A stretch of 6,577 nt of DNA from Candidatus Cloacimonadota bacterium (GCA_030668345.1 DAOUUD010000098.1:1-6577), one strand, 5' to 3'. Shown: positions 1 to 5,603, counted from the first letter of the stretch. Notes: generated by a model not told the origin, from the letters alone. Translations and numbers: made by a program.

Positions 1-426
1 ACCTTTAATATCATTACAACCGGCAATAATGGAATCAAAATAATCGAGTACTCCATTTGCCTGTAATACCGTTTCTGCCAGGTATTTGGAATTACTGGTT
101 CCCACTCCTATTTTAATGTCTTTTTCTTTGAGGAATTGCAGTAGTTTGAATGCTCCCGGTTTCAGTTTAACATCTGTTTTATAATGTTCTGCTACCATGC
201 GTGTCCATTCGGTGCCTATTTCTTCAATGGATTCGGGCAGGTCGAATTTCTTTTTGAAATAGAGGCAGATCTCGTTGAAACTATTGCCGCCTTCTACATC
301 CAGGAAGAGGTTATCGGGCACAGGAATTCCTCTCATTTGTAAATACTCTTTATCCACCTGTATCCAGATCCCCATCGAATCGATGAGCGTTCCATCCAGG
401 TCGAAGATAACTGCTTTATATTTCAT
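1..426 (-). CDS. HAD-superfamily phosphatase, beta-phosphoglucomutase-like (partial, C-terminus outside window)
   Basis: The frame is open from an ATG at 426 to the left edge, giving 142 codons with no stop. The N-terminus reads MKYKAVIFDLDGTLIDS, which is HAD motif I with nucleophile Asp9 and acid/base Asp11. A helical cap of about residues 18-85 follows, and motif II is in the stretch IGVGTSNS (residues 106-113). Motifs III and IV (Lys and the acidic pair) would lie beyond the edge. The pattern matches subfamily IA enzymes that remove phosphate from small sugar or nucleotide phosphates in the cytoplasm; the substrate cannot be read from sequence. It is not a convincing phosphonatase (PhnX), which has AGTT in motif I and a cap lysine that I do not see. 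A purine-rich AGGGGG lies about 10 bases before the ATG. It is separated from phnE by a 275-base repeat-rich spacer, so it may be an independent gene. Confidence 0.88.
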   Translation of the reverse strand, partial: MKYKAVIFDLDGTLIDSMGIWIQVDKEYLQMRGIPVPDNLFLDVEGGNSFNEICLYFKKKFDLPESIEEIGTEWTRMVAEHYKTDVKLKPGAFKLLQFLKEKDIKIGVGTSNSKYLAETVLQANGVLDYFDSIIAGCNDIKG

Positions 427-513
427 ATTTTTTTTGCCCCCTGCCTACGTTAAAACTACGGCAAGGCAAGCTTAGAACACTAAGTTCCGCTAAGTTTTTT
501 CCTTCTTGTCCAA

Positions 514-533
514 TGTTCTCAGGAAGGATCTCA
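514..533. repeat. 20-base dispersed repeat, copy a
   Basis: The block TGTTCTCAGGAAGGATCTCA recurs at 3674-3693 in the same orientation with one mismatch (AGGAAGG against AGTAAGG). Both copies lie in non-coding spacers of the same operon region. The function is unknown; it could be a remnant of a larger dispersed repeat. Confidence 0.6.
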
Positions 534-670
534 TTCTTTCACGAGGAGCAAAGCTACAAGAACACCCACGAGATTCTTCGTAGGTAAAGCAAAAAGATAC
601 CTCAGAAAGACACCATTCTTCTTTCGTTACTTTTTCCTTTTGCCTTTGATCTTTAGTCTTTATCATTTTA

Positions 671-695
671 CCACTCCGTGTTCTCTGTGGTTAAA
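671..695 (-). repeat. CACAGAG/CACGGAG-type dispersed motif
   Basis: Read on the minus strand, this stretch just after the phnE stop contains AACCACAGAGAACACGGAG. Motifs of this form are, from memory, scattered through intergenic regions of unrelated bacteria. It could be a mobile or structural repeat remnant. Only one copy is seen in this window, so the assignment rests on recall and not on internal repetition. Confidence 0.35.
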
Positions 696-701
696 TCTTT
701 T

Positions 702-1709
702 TTACATTTCCTGTAATTTCTCCCGTACTTTTGCACTCACCATATCCATTATCCATACAACTGCTGCGATAAGCCAGATGATGACCCCTACATTTTGCCA
801 GCGTAGAAGCTGCTGCTGCTGAAGAAGAAGCAGTCCGATACCGCCACCACCCACAAAACCGACAATAGTAGCCATGCGCACGTTTATATCCCAACGATAG
901 ATCGTGAAAGCCAGGTATGGCGAAATTATCTGGGGAACTACTGCAAATATCCAGATTTGAAGAGTACTCGCACCAGTTGCCTTTATTGCTTCCACCGGAC
1001 CTGAATCGATATTTTCGATCTGCTCGGAATAGAGCTTGGTTAATGATGCAATGGAATGTATCATAAGTGCCAGCATACCGGCAAAGGGACCGATCCCCAC
1101 CCATACACTGAATATGATAGCCCACACGATAGCTTCGATCGAGCGGAAAAGTGTTGCTATGGTGCGAATGATAATATAAACTGTATTTCCTATAAAAGTT
1201 TTGGGCATCAGGTTACGGGCAGCAAAAAAGCTGAGTATAAAGGCAAATGGAATGGCAAAGATAGTGGCAAGCAGTGCCAGGTAGATGGTTTCTGCCAGGG
1301 CTGTAAGACACACAATGAGAATATCCATATTCGGATTGAAAATTCCGCTCATAATACCACCGGCATTCTGGAATTTAGTAAACAGTTTATAAAGGTCAAC
1401 TTCTACCATATTCCAACCAACCACAAATGTGATGAATAGTATCAGAAAGACCGACCAACCCCAGAAAGATTTATGCCATTTGTTAGCGGTTCTAATTGTG
1501 GGAAGAAATATCTTTCTGCCTGCAGATAGACCCAGAATAAAAGTTATTAACCCTACTGCAATACCAAAAATCACTACAAAACTGCTTGGAATTACTTTTT
1601 CAAACCAGTGATTTATCAGAAAGAAAACACATCCGAAAATATATATCCAGAACAATAGGTCGGTAAGTATTGCCTGTAGTCCTGATTTGAGTTTATTTTC
1701 TTTTTTCAT
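702..1709 (-). CDS. phnE: Phosphonate-type ABC transporter permease PhnE
   Basis: A 335-residue integral inner-membrane protein forming the channel of a PhnCDE importer. The permease hallmarks are at the C-terminal side: the EAA loop that docks on the ATPase (residues 240-260, EAIKATG ending in VVPQ) and the family-typical RWDINVRMATIVGFVGGGGIG region (272-292). Further hydrophobic segments lie near 84-101, 130-160, 172-215 and 306-323. By recall, PhnE is usually about 260-280 residues. Here there are some 65-80 extra N-terminal residues with two more hydrophobic segments (about 18-34 and 43-62). Residues 293-302 form an unusual LLLLQQQQLL tract encoded by short codon runs, where relatives carry a less repetitive sequence. 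The ATG overlaps the phnC stop as ATGA (1709-1706), so translation is probably coupled. The substrate is not determined by the permease sequence. Confidence 0.93.
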   Translation of the reverse strand: MKKENKLKSGLQAILTDLLFWIYIFGCVFFLINHWFEKVIPSSFVVIFGIAVGLITFILGLSAGRKIFLPTIRTANKWHKSFWGWSVFLILFITFVVGWNMVEVDLYKLFTKFQNAGGIMSGIFNPNMDILIVCLTALAETIYLALLATIFAIPFAFILSFFAARNLMPKTFIGNTVYIIIRTIATLFRSIEAIVWAIIFSVWVGIGPFAGMLALMIHSIASLTKLYSEQIENIDSGPVEAIKATGASTLQIWIFAVVPQIISPYLAFTIYRWDINVRMATIVGFVGGGGIGLLLLQQQQLLRWQNVGVIIWLIAAVVWIMDMVSAKVREKLQEM

Positions 1710-2473
1710 CTGATCTTTACCTCCTCTGCATCTTCGCCGTAAATCTCCTTGAATTTCTTTTCATCGATTTCCCTGGGAGTGCCGTCGAATACTATTTTAC
1801 CATCTTTTAAAGCAACAACTCGCGTGCCATATTTCCTGGCAAGACTAAGAAAGTGAAGCGAACAGATAACGGTCATGTTATCTTTTTTATTCAATTCTCC
1901 CAGGTATCGCATCACGGAATCTGCGGTAGCAGGGTCAAGGCTGGCAACAGGTTCATCAGCTAAGATTACTTTCGGGTTCTGCATCAAAGCACGGGCAATG
2001 GCTACACGCTGCTGTTGTCCACCGCTCAAATTTCTGGTTTTATTTTCGGCAAACTCTTTCAATCCGACCCGCCTTAAATTCTCCAGGGCAGTTTTCATAT
2101 CATTTTTGTGTTGCGGAAAAGTGAGAGAATGGATAAGCGTAGAATATCCGAGCTTTCCCGTTAAAACATTGGTAAGTGAACTCAAGTTTTTTATCAGGTT
2201 GAATTGTTGGAAGATCATTGCGATCTTTCGTCGAATGTAACGCAGTTTTTTACCTTTTGCTGCTACTACATCTATACCATCGATATAGATATCACCGGAT
2301 GTAGGCTCGATCAGTCTATTCAAACAACGAAGTAAGGTAGATTTTCCAGAACCGGAAAGACCCAGAAGAATACAGAATTCACCTTCTTTTACTTCCAGGT
2401 TAATGCCTTTGAGGGCGTGTGTTCCTGTTGCATAGACCTTGTGCAGATTTTTTAATTCGATTATACTTTTCAT
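1706..2473 (-). CDS. phnC: Phosphonate-type ABC transporter ATP-binding protein PhnC
   Basis: A 255-residue cytoplasmic ATPase that powers the importer as a dimer bound to PhnE. All ABC motifs are intact. Walker A is GLSGSGKST (38-46), the Q-loop is FQQFNL (88-93), the signature is LSGGQQQR (149-156), Walker B is VILADEP (169-175), the D-loop is SLD (178-180) and the switch histidine is His207 in CSLHFLSLA. The region after the switch (RVVALKDGKIVFDGTP) is typical of PhnC among ABC ATPases. The length is normal for the family. The start is supported by AAAGGAAAG directly before the ATG. The gene overlaps phnE by four bases downstream. It is separated from phnD copy 1 by a 220-base spacer holding a hairpin repeat, so its expression may differ from that of the binding proteins. 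Confidence 0.95.
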   Translation of the reverse strand: MKSIIELKNLHKVYATGTHALKGINLEVKEGEFCILLGLSGSGKSTLLRCLNRLIEPTSGDIYIDGIDVVAAKGKKLRYIRRKIAMIFQQFNLIKNLSSLTNVLTGKLGYSTLIHSLTFPQHKNDMKTALENLRRVGLKEFAENKTRNLSGGQQQRVAIARALMQNPKVILADEPVASLDPATADSVMRYLGELNKKDNMTVICSLHFLSLARKYGTRVVALKDGKIVFDGTPREIDEKKFKEIYGEDAEEVKIR

Positions 2474-2504
2474 TTCTTTCCTTTTTTATAGTACAATTAC
2501 TCAT

Positions 2505-2645
2505 GTTGGACTTCTCGTCCCGAGGAGTCCATTTGTTTTTTACTCTTGTTCCTAAGTTGAACTTAGGAACACAATTGAATCGGAAGTTAAACTTCCTGGA
2601 CAATCACATTACGAAGTGCAACTTCGTAACGAGAAAATATCGGAA
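2505..2645. repeat. Multi-hairpin intergenic element, copy 1 (between phnD copy 1 and phnC)
   Basis: About 141 bases with four successive palindromes. Hairpin A is at 2508-2530 (10-bp stem with one G-T pair, 3-base loop), followed on the plus strand by ATTTGTTTTTT. Hairpin B is at 2548-2570 (GTTCCTAAG/CTTAGGAAC). Hairpin C is at 2582-2596 (GGAAGT/ACTTCC). Hairpin D is at 2609-2629 (TTACGAAGT/ACTTCGTAA), followed by AACGAGAAAATATC. A second copy at 3697-3845 has the same orientation and, outside hairpin B, about 91% identity by hand count. The element begins 32 bases upstream of phnC. Possible roles include stabilising the 3' end of the upstream phnD message, an unrecognised small RNA, or a miniature mobile repeat. 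Apparent short reading frames across it are artefacts of the palindromes. Confidence 0.85.
2508..2541 (+). terminator. Plus-facing terminator-like hairpin with T tract (copy 1)
   Basis: A GGACT...AGTCC hairpin with inner CTCG/CGAG and loop TCC is followed on the plus strand by ATTTG and six T. This has the form of an intrinsic terminator for transcription running left to right, opposite to the phn genes. The equivalent at 3700-3734 has two inner mismatches but keeps the outer stem and has seven T. It may terminate antisense transcripts or be part of the repeat without a termination role. Confidence 0.4.
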
Positions 2646-2693
2646 CGGCCTGAACCAACATCTTTTTAATAATTCTAATCCACCAACTCGGAA

Positions 2694-3575
2694 TCATTGT
2701 TCCCCGATGGTTTTCAGTGCCTTGCGTACACTATCATAATCTTCATCAGATGCTCGAATAAAGTTATCTATTTCCAATAATTCTTTTAGAGTCGCGCGAT
2801 CTTCATCATCGTTAGCAAATTCCAGAAGAGCATTAACGATATTTTCTTTCATTTCCGGTGGAAAATCCTTACGGAAGGTAACCGTAGCATTTGGGATCCA
2901 GTCTGTAAAACCAATTATTTTGATCTTTTCCATTACATCAGGATAGGTATCTAATACCATGTCTCGTGCATCACGAGCACCCTCTTCACCTATCGGTGTC
3001 CAGAAAGCACAACCTACATCGGCTTTGCCACCATAAACAGCAAGAACTGCCTGCGGGTGACCTCCAGCAAAGAAATATTTTTCCGGTTTTATGTCTTTCC
3101 TGATCAGAAGAGCGGAAGGATATATGTAGCCGGAAGTAGAAGCAGCATCAGTGTATGCTATTATTTTCCCATCAATATCTTCCAGACAATTTATAATGCT
3201 TTCCGACCGGGCAATAAATTGCCCTCTGTATTTATCAAATCCTTTCCGAACAACAGTAAGAGCTACCTCTGCACCAAATTTTTGATTCGCCAGAATGTAT
3301 GCGTAAGTAGCCAGCCAGGCAATATCCGTTTCCTTGGTCCCCATCGCTTCAATTACAGAGGCATAGCTGGTGGGAACTGCAACATGGAAATAATAACCTG
3401 TTTTTTCTGTAAGAATATCGGCGACTTCTTTTCCACCGGTAATTATCTTATCTGCTTCTATGGCAGGAACGAAATACATTTTGATCGGATTTTTTTTTGT
3501 GCCTAGTTCATCCTGCTGTCCACAGCCAAATATAAACAGGATTCCAAAAAGTAAGATTAATTCAACAAACTTCAT
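2694..3575 (-). CDS. phnD: Phosphonate-type ABC transporter substrate-binding lipoprotein, PhnD copy 1
   Basis: A 293-residue binding protein of the PhnD family. The N-terminus is a lipoprotein signal, with a hydrophobic stretch at 4-17 ending IFG-Cys18; the mature protein is probably lipid-anchored and captures ligand outside the inner membrane. By comparison with E. coli PhnD recalled from memory, the phosphonate-binding residues are present: Tyr71, Tyr116, the STS of DAASTSG (146-148) and His173 (GGHPQ). The position matching the Asp of the E. coli IPGDP segment is Ala230 (IPNAT), a likely change in how the non-phosphate part of the ligand is held. It is about 74% identical, without gaps, to the upstream copy at 3875-4774. 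There is no clear Shine-Dalgarno; the bases before the ATG are AT-rich (AATATTAAT). It could equally bind phosphite or a phosphate ester. Confidence 0.92.
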   Translation of the reverse strand: MKFVELILLFGILFIFGCGQQDELGTKKNPIKMYFVPAIEADKIITGGKEVADILTEKTGYYFHVAVPTSYASVIEAMGTKETDIAWLATYAYILANQKFGAEVALTVVRKGFDKYRGQFIARSESIINCLEDIDGKIIAYTDAASTSGYIYPSALLIRKDIKPEKYFFAGGHPQAVLAVYGGKADVGCAFWTPIGEEGARDARDMVLDTYPDVMEKIKIIGFTDWIPNATVTFRKDFPPEMKENIVNALLEFANDDEDRATLKELLEIDNFIRASDEDYDSVRKALKTIGEQ

Positions 3576-3673
3576 ATTAATATTTTTGACCTATGAGTTC
3601 TGAAAACAGGAAAATCCCTTTCTTCCTGCCCGCCAGGTCGAAGCCTTGTGTAGACTGGATGAATTTTTCAAAC

Positions 3674-3693
3674 TGTTCTCAGTAAGGATCTCA
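3674..3693. repeat. 20-base dispersed repeat, copy b
   Basis: TGTTCTCAGTAAGGATCTCA matches 514-533 at 19 of 20 positions in the same orientation. It lies just left of the second multi-hairpin element. The first element copy has no matching block at its left border. Confidence 0.6.
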
Positions 3694-3696
3694 GCA

Positions 3697-3845
3697 GTTG
3701 GACTTACCGTCCCGAGGAGTCCATTTGTTTTTTTACTCTTGTTCCTATCCGGCAACTGCCGGATAGGAACACAATTGAATTGGAAGTTAAACTTCCCAAA
3801 AAATAACATTACGAAGTGCAATTTCGTAACGAGAAAATGTCGGAA
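3697..3845. repeat. Multi-hairpin intergenic element, copy 2 (between the phnD genes)
   Basis: About 149 bases, in the same order as copy 1. Hairpin A is at 3700-3722, the T tract at 3728-3734, hairpin B at 3741-3770, hairpin C at 3782-3796 and hairpin D at 3809-3829 (one G-T pair). Hairpin B keeps the outer GTTCCTA/TAGGAAC, but its inner stem is TCCGGCA/TGCCGGA instead of AG/CT, giving a 14-bp stem with a two-base loop. It is thus seven bases longer yet fully paired. Elsewhere the two copies differ at roughly ten positions plus one T. Preserved pairing with a changed stem argues that the folded form, or a hairpin-specific process, matters. Confidence 0.85.
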
Positions 3846-3874
3846 TGAATAAATCAACATCGAATATCCAGCAA

Positions 3875-4774
3875 TCAATTCACCAAATCAGAAGCATCTC
3901 TGCCAATAGCTTTTAAGGTCTGACGTACTACATCGTAATCAGCATCGGTTGAACGTACAAAATTGTCTATATCCAATAATTTCACTAAAGTCTCATGACC
4001 TTCCTTAGTACTGGCATATTCCAATAATGCATCCACAATTTTTTCTTTCATATCTTTTGGAAAATCTTTGCGAAATGTAACCGTATCATTAGGGATCCAA
4101 TCTGTGTAACCAATTATCTTGATCTTTTCCATCACATCAGGATAAGTTTCTATTACAGCCCGACGCGCATCACGAGGACCTTCTTCACCTTCGGGAGCCC
4201 AGAAAGTGCAGCCTACATCTGCTTTACCATCATATACAGCCAAAATGGACTGAGGATGACCTCCGGCAAAAAAGTATTTTCCCGGCTTAATGCCCTTTCT
4301 GGCAAGCAGGGCAGATGGGTACATAAAACCGGAAGTAGAAGCAGCATCCGTATAGGCAATAATTTTCCCATCAATATCTTCTAAACTGTTAATTCCACTG
4401 TCTGTTTGAGCTATAAACTGTCCCTTATATTTATCCAATCCTTTGCGAACAGTTGTTAAAGCTACTTCAGCTCCGAACTTCTGATTTGCCAAAACGTATG
4501 CAAAAGTTGCCAGCCAGGCAATATCGGTTTCTTCAGTTCCCATCGCTTCGATCACAGAGGCATAGCTGGTGGGAACAGCAACTTTGAAACGATATCCTGT
4601 TTCTTGAGTAATATAATCGGCTACTTCCTTGCCACTGGTAACGATCTTTCCCGCTTCCATAGAAGGAACAAAATACATCTTGATCGGGTTCTTTTTTGTT
4701 CCCAGCTCTGCTTGCTCAACACAACTGAAAGTTAGTAAAACAACAAAAAATAATAATAGCTTGATAAATTTCAT
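3875..4774 (-). CDS. phnD: Phosphonate-type ABC transporter substrate-binding lipoprotein, PhnD copy 2
   Basis: A 299-residue paralogue of the neighbouring PhnD, the first binding protein in the operon order. A lipoprotein signal (hydrophobic 5-16, lipobox ending TFS-Cys18) is followed by the binding-protein fold. Predicted ligand contacts, by recalled comparison with E. coli PhnD, are Tyr71, Tyr116, the STS of DAASTSG (146-148), His173 and Asp230 in IPNDT. Asp230 occupies the place of the E. coli Asp implicated in holding the amino group of 2-aminoethylphosphonate, and is the residue missing from copy 1. Six extra C-terminal residues distinguish it from copy 1. A strong AAGGAG six bases before the ATG supports the start. 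It follows the HAD nucleotidase gene by only 11 bases, so the two are probably co-transcribed. It presumably delivers to the single PhnCE encoded downstream. Confidence 0.93.
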   Translation of the reverse strand: MKFIKLLLFFVVLLTFSCVEQAELGTKKNPIKMYFVPSMEAGKIVTSGKEVADYITQETGYRFKVAVPTSYASVIEAMGTEETDIAWLATFAYVLANQKFGAEVALTTVRKGLDKYKGQFIAQTDSGINSLEDIDGKIIAYTDAASTSGFMYPSALLARKGIKPGKYFFAGGHPQSILAVYDGKADVGCTFWAPEGEEGPRDARRAVIETYPDVMEKIKIIGYTDWIPNDTVTFRKDFPKDMKEKIVDALLEYASTKEGHETLVKLLDIDNFVRSTDADYDVVRQTLKAIGRDASDLVN

Positions 4775-4786
4775 TTTTATCTCCTT
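4775..4786 (-). promoter_or_regulatory. Ribosome binding site of phnD copy 2
   Basis: AAGGAG (4786-4781), then ATAAAA, then ATG, on the minus strand. It overlaps the last base of the upstream HAD stop codon. It contrasts with phnD copy 1, whose ATG has no recognisable site. Confidence 0.7.
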
Positions 4787-5466
4787 TATTTAATAATTCT
4801 TTTCAACTCTACCAGATCACTAATCTCAAAAGTAGGAATTATGCTACTTTCATTAATTCGTTTTTCAGGATTGAACCAGCAGGTGTCAATACCAAAATCA
4901 TTCCCGCCTTTAATATCAGATGAAAGATTGTCTCCAATTATGATCGCTGAATCCTGGTATGGTAATTTCTCGAAAATATGTTCAAAATATTTTTTATTGG
5001 GTTTAGGAAATCCGATCTCTTCCGAAATGAAAATATATTGGAAATATTTTATCAGGTGGGAAGCTGCGAACCTGGGGTTTTGTACATTGGCAAGACCGTT
5101 TGTAGCCAGGGCAAGTTCACATTTCCCATAAAAATATTTAACGATCTCTTCCGCTCCATCCAGCAGATGGGTTCCTTGAGAAAGATATTTTAAATATACA
5201 GGGCTTATCATCTGAGGATCGAGTGATAATTTTTCCTGTTTAAAAAATCTTTGAAACCGTTCTAACCGCAATTTTGTGGAAGTGATCTTTTTCACTTCAA
5301 ATTCTTTCCAGATCGCCAGATTGATCTTTTCATATTTTTTATGTAGATAAGTTAGATTTTCATAAATCCCAAATTGTCGGAGTGTTTTATCGAAGGCTTC
5401 GCGTTCTGCCCTGGTGAAATCGTAGAGTGTGCCGTCTGCATCAAAAAGAATTAACTTATAGTTCAT
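4786..5466 (-). CDS. HAD-superfamily pyrimidine 5'-nucleotidase-like protein (YjjG/YfnB type)
   Basis: A 226-residue cytoplasmic HAD phosphatase, complete and of normal length. Motif I is FDADGTLYD (8-16; nucleophile Asp9, acid/base Asp11), motif II is ATNG (121-124, Thr122), motif III Lys155 is in GFPKPN, and motif IV is GDNLSSD (178-184; Asp179, Asp184). The FISEEIGFPKPN and GDNLSSDIKGG...GIDTCWFNP stretches are typical of the YjjG/YfnB group, whose characterised member removes phosphate from (non-canonical) pyrimidine nucleotides. Some members act on other small phosphates. It is the first gene of the putative phn operon, 11 bases before phnD copy 2. A link to the imported compound is possible but not shown; house-cleaning of nucleotides is the simpler reading. 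The start is preceded by GAGGTGAGG. Confidence 0.9.
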   Translation of the reverse strand: MNYKLILFDADGTLYDFTRAEREAFDKTLRQFGIYENLTYLHKKYEKINLAIWKEFEVKKITSTKLRLERFQRFFKQEKLSLDPQMISPVYLKYLSQGTHLLDGAEEIVKYFYGKCELALATNGLANVQNPRFAASHLIKYFQYIFISEEIGFPKPNKKYFEHIFEKLPYQDSAIIIGDNLSSDIKGGNDFGIDTCWFNPEKRINESSIIPTFEISDLVELKRIIK

Positions 5467-5477
5467 TTACCTCACCT

Positions 5478-5503
5478 CGTTACTAATCCCCTGATTAGTT
5501 ACG
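5478..5503. promoter_or_regulatory. Leader hairpin next to the HAD nucleotidase ribosome site
   Basis: CGT-T-ACTAATC, loop CCCT, GATTAGT-T-ACG: a 7-bp stem, a T-T mismatch and three outer pairs. On the minus strand it ends exactly where the GAGGTGAGG ribosome site begins, 11 bases from the ATG. Its flank (CTCGTTAC) resembles the reverse complement of hairpin D's flank in the intergenic elements. It could influence translation initiation or mRNA stability, or be a related repeat. Confidence 0.5.
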
Positions 5504-5528
5504 TATGATATACTCTGCTTCATTTCAA

Positions 5529-5554
5529 CGTTCCCAAAGAGGACTTTGGGAACG
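5529..5554. repeat. GTTCC/GGAAC-type hairpin in the operon leader
   Basis: A perfect 11-bp stem CGTTCCCAAAG/CTTTGGGAACG with loop AGGA. It shares the GTTCC...GGAAC outer pairs with hairpin B of both intergenic elements. The bases after it (AACGAGTAAATATC) match those after hairpin D of copy 1 (AACGAGAAAATATC) at 13 of 14 positions. It therefore looks like a further, shorter member of the same hairpin family. Confidence 0.65.
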
Positions 5555-5574
5555 AGTAAATATCTTTTTAATTA

Positions 5575-5603
5575 TTGATAAAAATTTGGGGATTTAAAGT
5601 CAA
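5575..5603 (-). promoter_or_regulatory. Candidate promoter for the HAD-phn operon
   Basis: On the minus strand, TTGACT (5603-5598, five of six to the sigma-70 -35 consensus) is followed after exactly 17 bases by TATCAA (5580-5575, four of six to the -10). The predicted start near 5568 would give a leader of about 100 bases that includes both leader hairpins. In an AT-rich spacer such matches arise by chance, so this is a candidate only. Confidence 0.35.

Larger units (their letters stand above)
427..701. other. Repeat-rich spacer between phnE and the HAD gene
   Basis: I see no credible gene in these 275 bases. The spacer holds several short repeat-like pieces. There is a small hairpin CTTAG-AACA-CTAAG at 471-484, with a second CTAAG at 490-494 followed by a run of T. 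A 20-base block at 514-533 recurs with one mismatch at 3674-3693. On the minus strand there is a CCACAGAGAACACGGAGTGG stretch (671-690), resembling the CACAGAG/CACGGAG dispersed motif that I recall from many bacterial genomes. No rho-independent terminator is evident after phnE in the minus direction. Confidence 0.55.
3576..3874. other. Spacer between the two phnD genes
   Basis: These 299 bases hold no convincing gene. The left part (3576-3696) includes the 20-base repeat at 3674-3693 and a CTGCCCGCCAGG stretch typical of degenerate dispersed repeats. The right part is the second copy of the multi-hairpin element. From the element's end towards phnD copy 2, similarity with the equivalent region behind phnD copy 1 continues patchily (shared CAACATC and CACCAA blocks). 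This fits duplication of phnD together with its trailing spacer. Confidence 0.6.

Noticed and set aside
1..426. Phosphonoacetaldehyde hydrolase (PhnX) as identity of the left-edge HAD gene
   Set aside because: Motif I is DLDGT rather than the AGTT type, and the visible cap lacks the expected lysine motif.
691..1125. 144-codon minus-strand frame overlapping phnE
   Set aside because: It is an alternative frame of the phnE C-terminal half. phnE itself carries the conserved EAA loop and GGGGIG motif.
1056..1439. 127-codon plus-strand open frame within phnE
   Set aside because: It is antisense to a well-conserved permease gene, rich in polar residues typical of a shadow frame, and has no recognisable domain.
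2400..2739. Open frames on both strands over the first hairpin element
   Set aside because: Their peptides (VPKFNLGT / VPKLNLGT) are simply translations of hairpin B and its flanks, in both directions.
2505..3845. CRISPR array
   Set aside because: There are only two copies of a long element, more than 1 kb apart, with no short regularly spaced repeats or spacers.
3591..3878. 95-codon minus-strand open frame across the second hairpin element
   Set aside because: It reads through palindromes and the tail of phnD copy 2, has no family resemblance, and is low-complexity in the repeat part. It is an artefact of the repeat.
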